Origin: Haliclona indistincta
Taxonomy: Eukaryota > Porifera > Demospongiae > Haplosclerida > Chalinidae
Assembly: GCA_964017065.1 (NCBI GenBank)
Contig: OZ024789.1
Location: 10,563,439 to 10,627,438, forward strand
DNA length: 64,000 nt
Direction: 5' to 3'
Below are positions 63,202-64,000 of this stretch, piece by piece. Both the position numbers and the translations under genes were made by a program. Under the pieces are notes generated by a model. It had not been told where the DNA came from. It did not search any database and saw only the letters and a list, made by a program, of their open reading frames with translations. Each line of letters starts with the position of its first letter. Position 1 is the stretch's first letter.

Positions 63202-64000
63202 CTGTGACAAAACAATATCAGAACTGAAATTTTTGACATAATTTTTAAAAATGTCTTTATGAACTTATGAACAAATATCCACAAACACAACTATCTACCA
63301 TTCCACAAACACAGTAAACTATCTACAAACACGGCAAATACACAAATATCCACAAACACAGCAACAGCTGCGTATACATGATTTCTGTGCAATGCAGTGC
63401 TTTAGTTATGCAATCAGAAGCCAATCAGTGCTGACCACAATTCAACTGGGCATGTCTACAATGTTCAGTATACACTACAGCACAGGCATACTGAATATGA
63501 ACGAAATAGCTTCCATAGCTTGCTTACACAATCTCTCTAGACCTGCGCTGCTATCCTGTAGTGAAATTCTAACCTATCAGATTCTAGGCAGTCAACTGTG
63601 GATAGTTTTGCCTCCTAGATCGCCATCGATCGCGAGGTAAGCAAATCACGCCATAACTCACGAACAGAGCCTTACAATTGATTTTCAAGCAAATGACGAC
63701 TTTAGCTTGTGTTGCACGTTTCAGCGCTTAGTTTTCAGTGAGCTATGAGAAATTGTTGCGACAGACTGACTGAATGACTGACAACACGACTACTGTATGC
63801 CTCATGGCTCCACCCACCGAGGCATAATGACGAGACACTTCATTTTGGTGAATGACTAAGCTAAGTACTGCTACTCTTCAGCACCCTCACACACAATGCT
63901 TTATAACTGACTTATAAACTTCAACCACACAAGGAAACCCTCACTCTACAATGTTCTGCTTTCACTGGCTTGATTGATCATTATCACAACTGTTGTGATA
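63202..64000. other. Unit-6 non-coding tail
   Basis: A direct relative of 29070-29890 and 35300-36130, including tandem TATCCACAAACACA-type repeats at 63280-63365. No coding segment is supported. Confidence 0.6.

Overview
This is eukaryotic, metazoan-type DNA. Genes are split by many short GT-AG introns (about 45-150 bp), there is no bacterial operon structure, and the intergenic space is AT-rich and full of small inverted-repeat elements. The gene content (kelch + coiled coil + ZU5 + death domain in one protein, CYP46-like P450s, secreted single-CUB proteins, SEC14-like CRAL-TRIO/GOLD proteins) and the compact introns suggest a sponge, perhaps a demosponge such as Amphimedon. That assignment is inference; no search was possible.

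Layout. 1-930: a large interrupted inverted repeat. 1555-7565 (+): the 3' part of a kelch/ZU5/death-domain gene of 15 visible exons, whose 2.1 kb intron holds a foldback element. 8398-9464 (+): a divergent CUB gene. 10405-12742 and 13522-16542 (+): two intact 15-exon P450 genes, each coding 500 residues with identical exon lengths. 17523-24227 (+): CUB gene alpha1, a broken CUB gene beta1 joined to exons 7-15 of a third P450, then CUB alpha2. 24.5-26.0 kb: mobile elements. 26.5-37 kb: two tandem units, each a CUB beta gene (+) facing a SEC14-like gene (-). 37.2-40.8 kb: a minisatellite, two copies of a 1.25 kb composite element and a P450 relic. 41.0-42.1 kb: CUB alpha3. 42.3-64 kb: four more beta-CUB/SEC14-like units. 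The two at 45.2-49.7 and 52.1-56.2 kb share the same transposon insertions, so they duplicated after those insertions.

Ten CUB genes have exon sums that are exact multiples of three. They share one plan: signal peptide exon, a large CUB exon, then two or three small exons for a helical tail with two cysteines. An eleventh, beta1, is broken. The six SEC14-like copies keep an open GOLD domain, but their CRAL-TRIO part is fragmentary. One copy has lost a splice acceptor, two have a 10-base deletion in a CRAL-TRIO exon, and a 1-base indel changes the C-terminus between copies. The picture is an actively expanding array of secreted CUB genes that carries a degrading SEC14-like neighbour along in each duplication and is being remodelled by transposons and unequal recombination.

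Limits: exon borders were read by eye from splice consensus, reading phase and comparison between copies. No RNA data, database search or alignment was run. The first exons of the kelch gene, and the SEC14-like exons between the CRAL-TRIO fragment and the GOLD domain, were not found.
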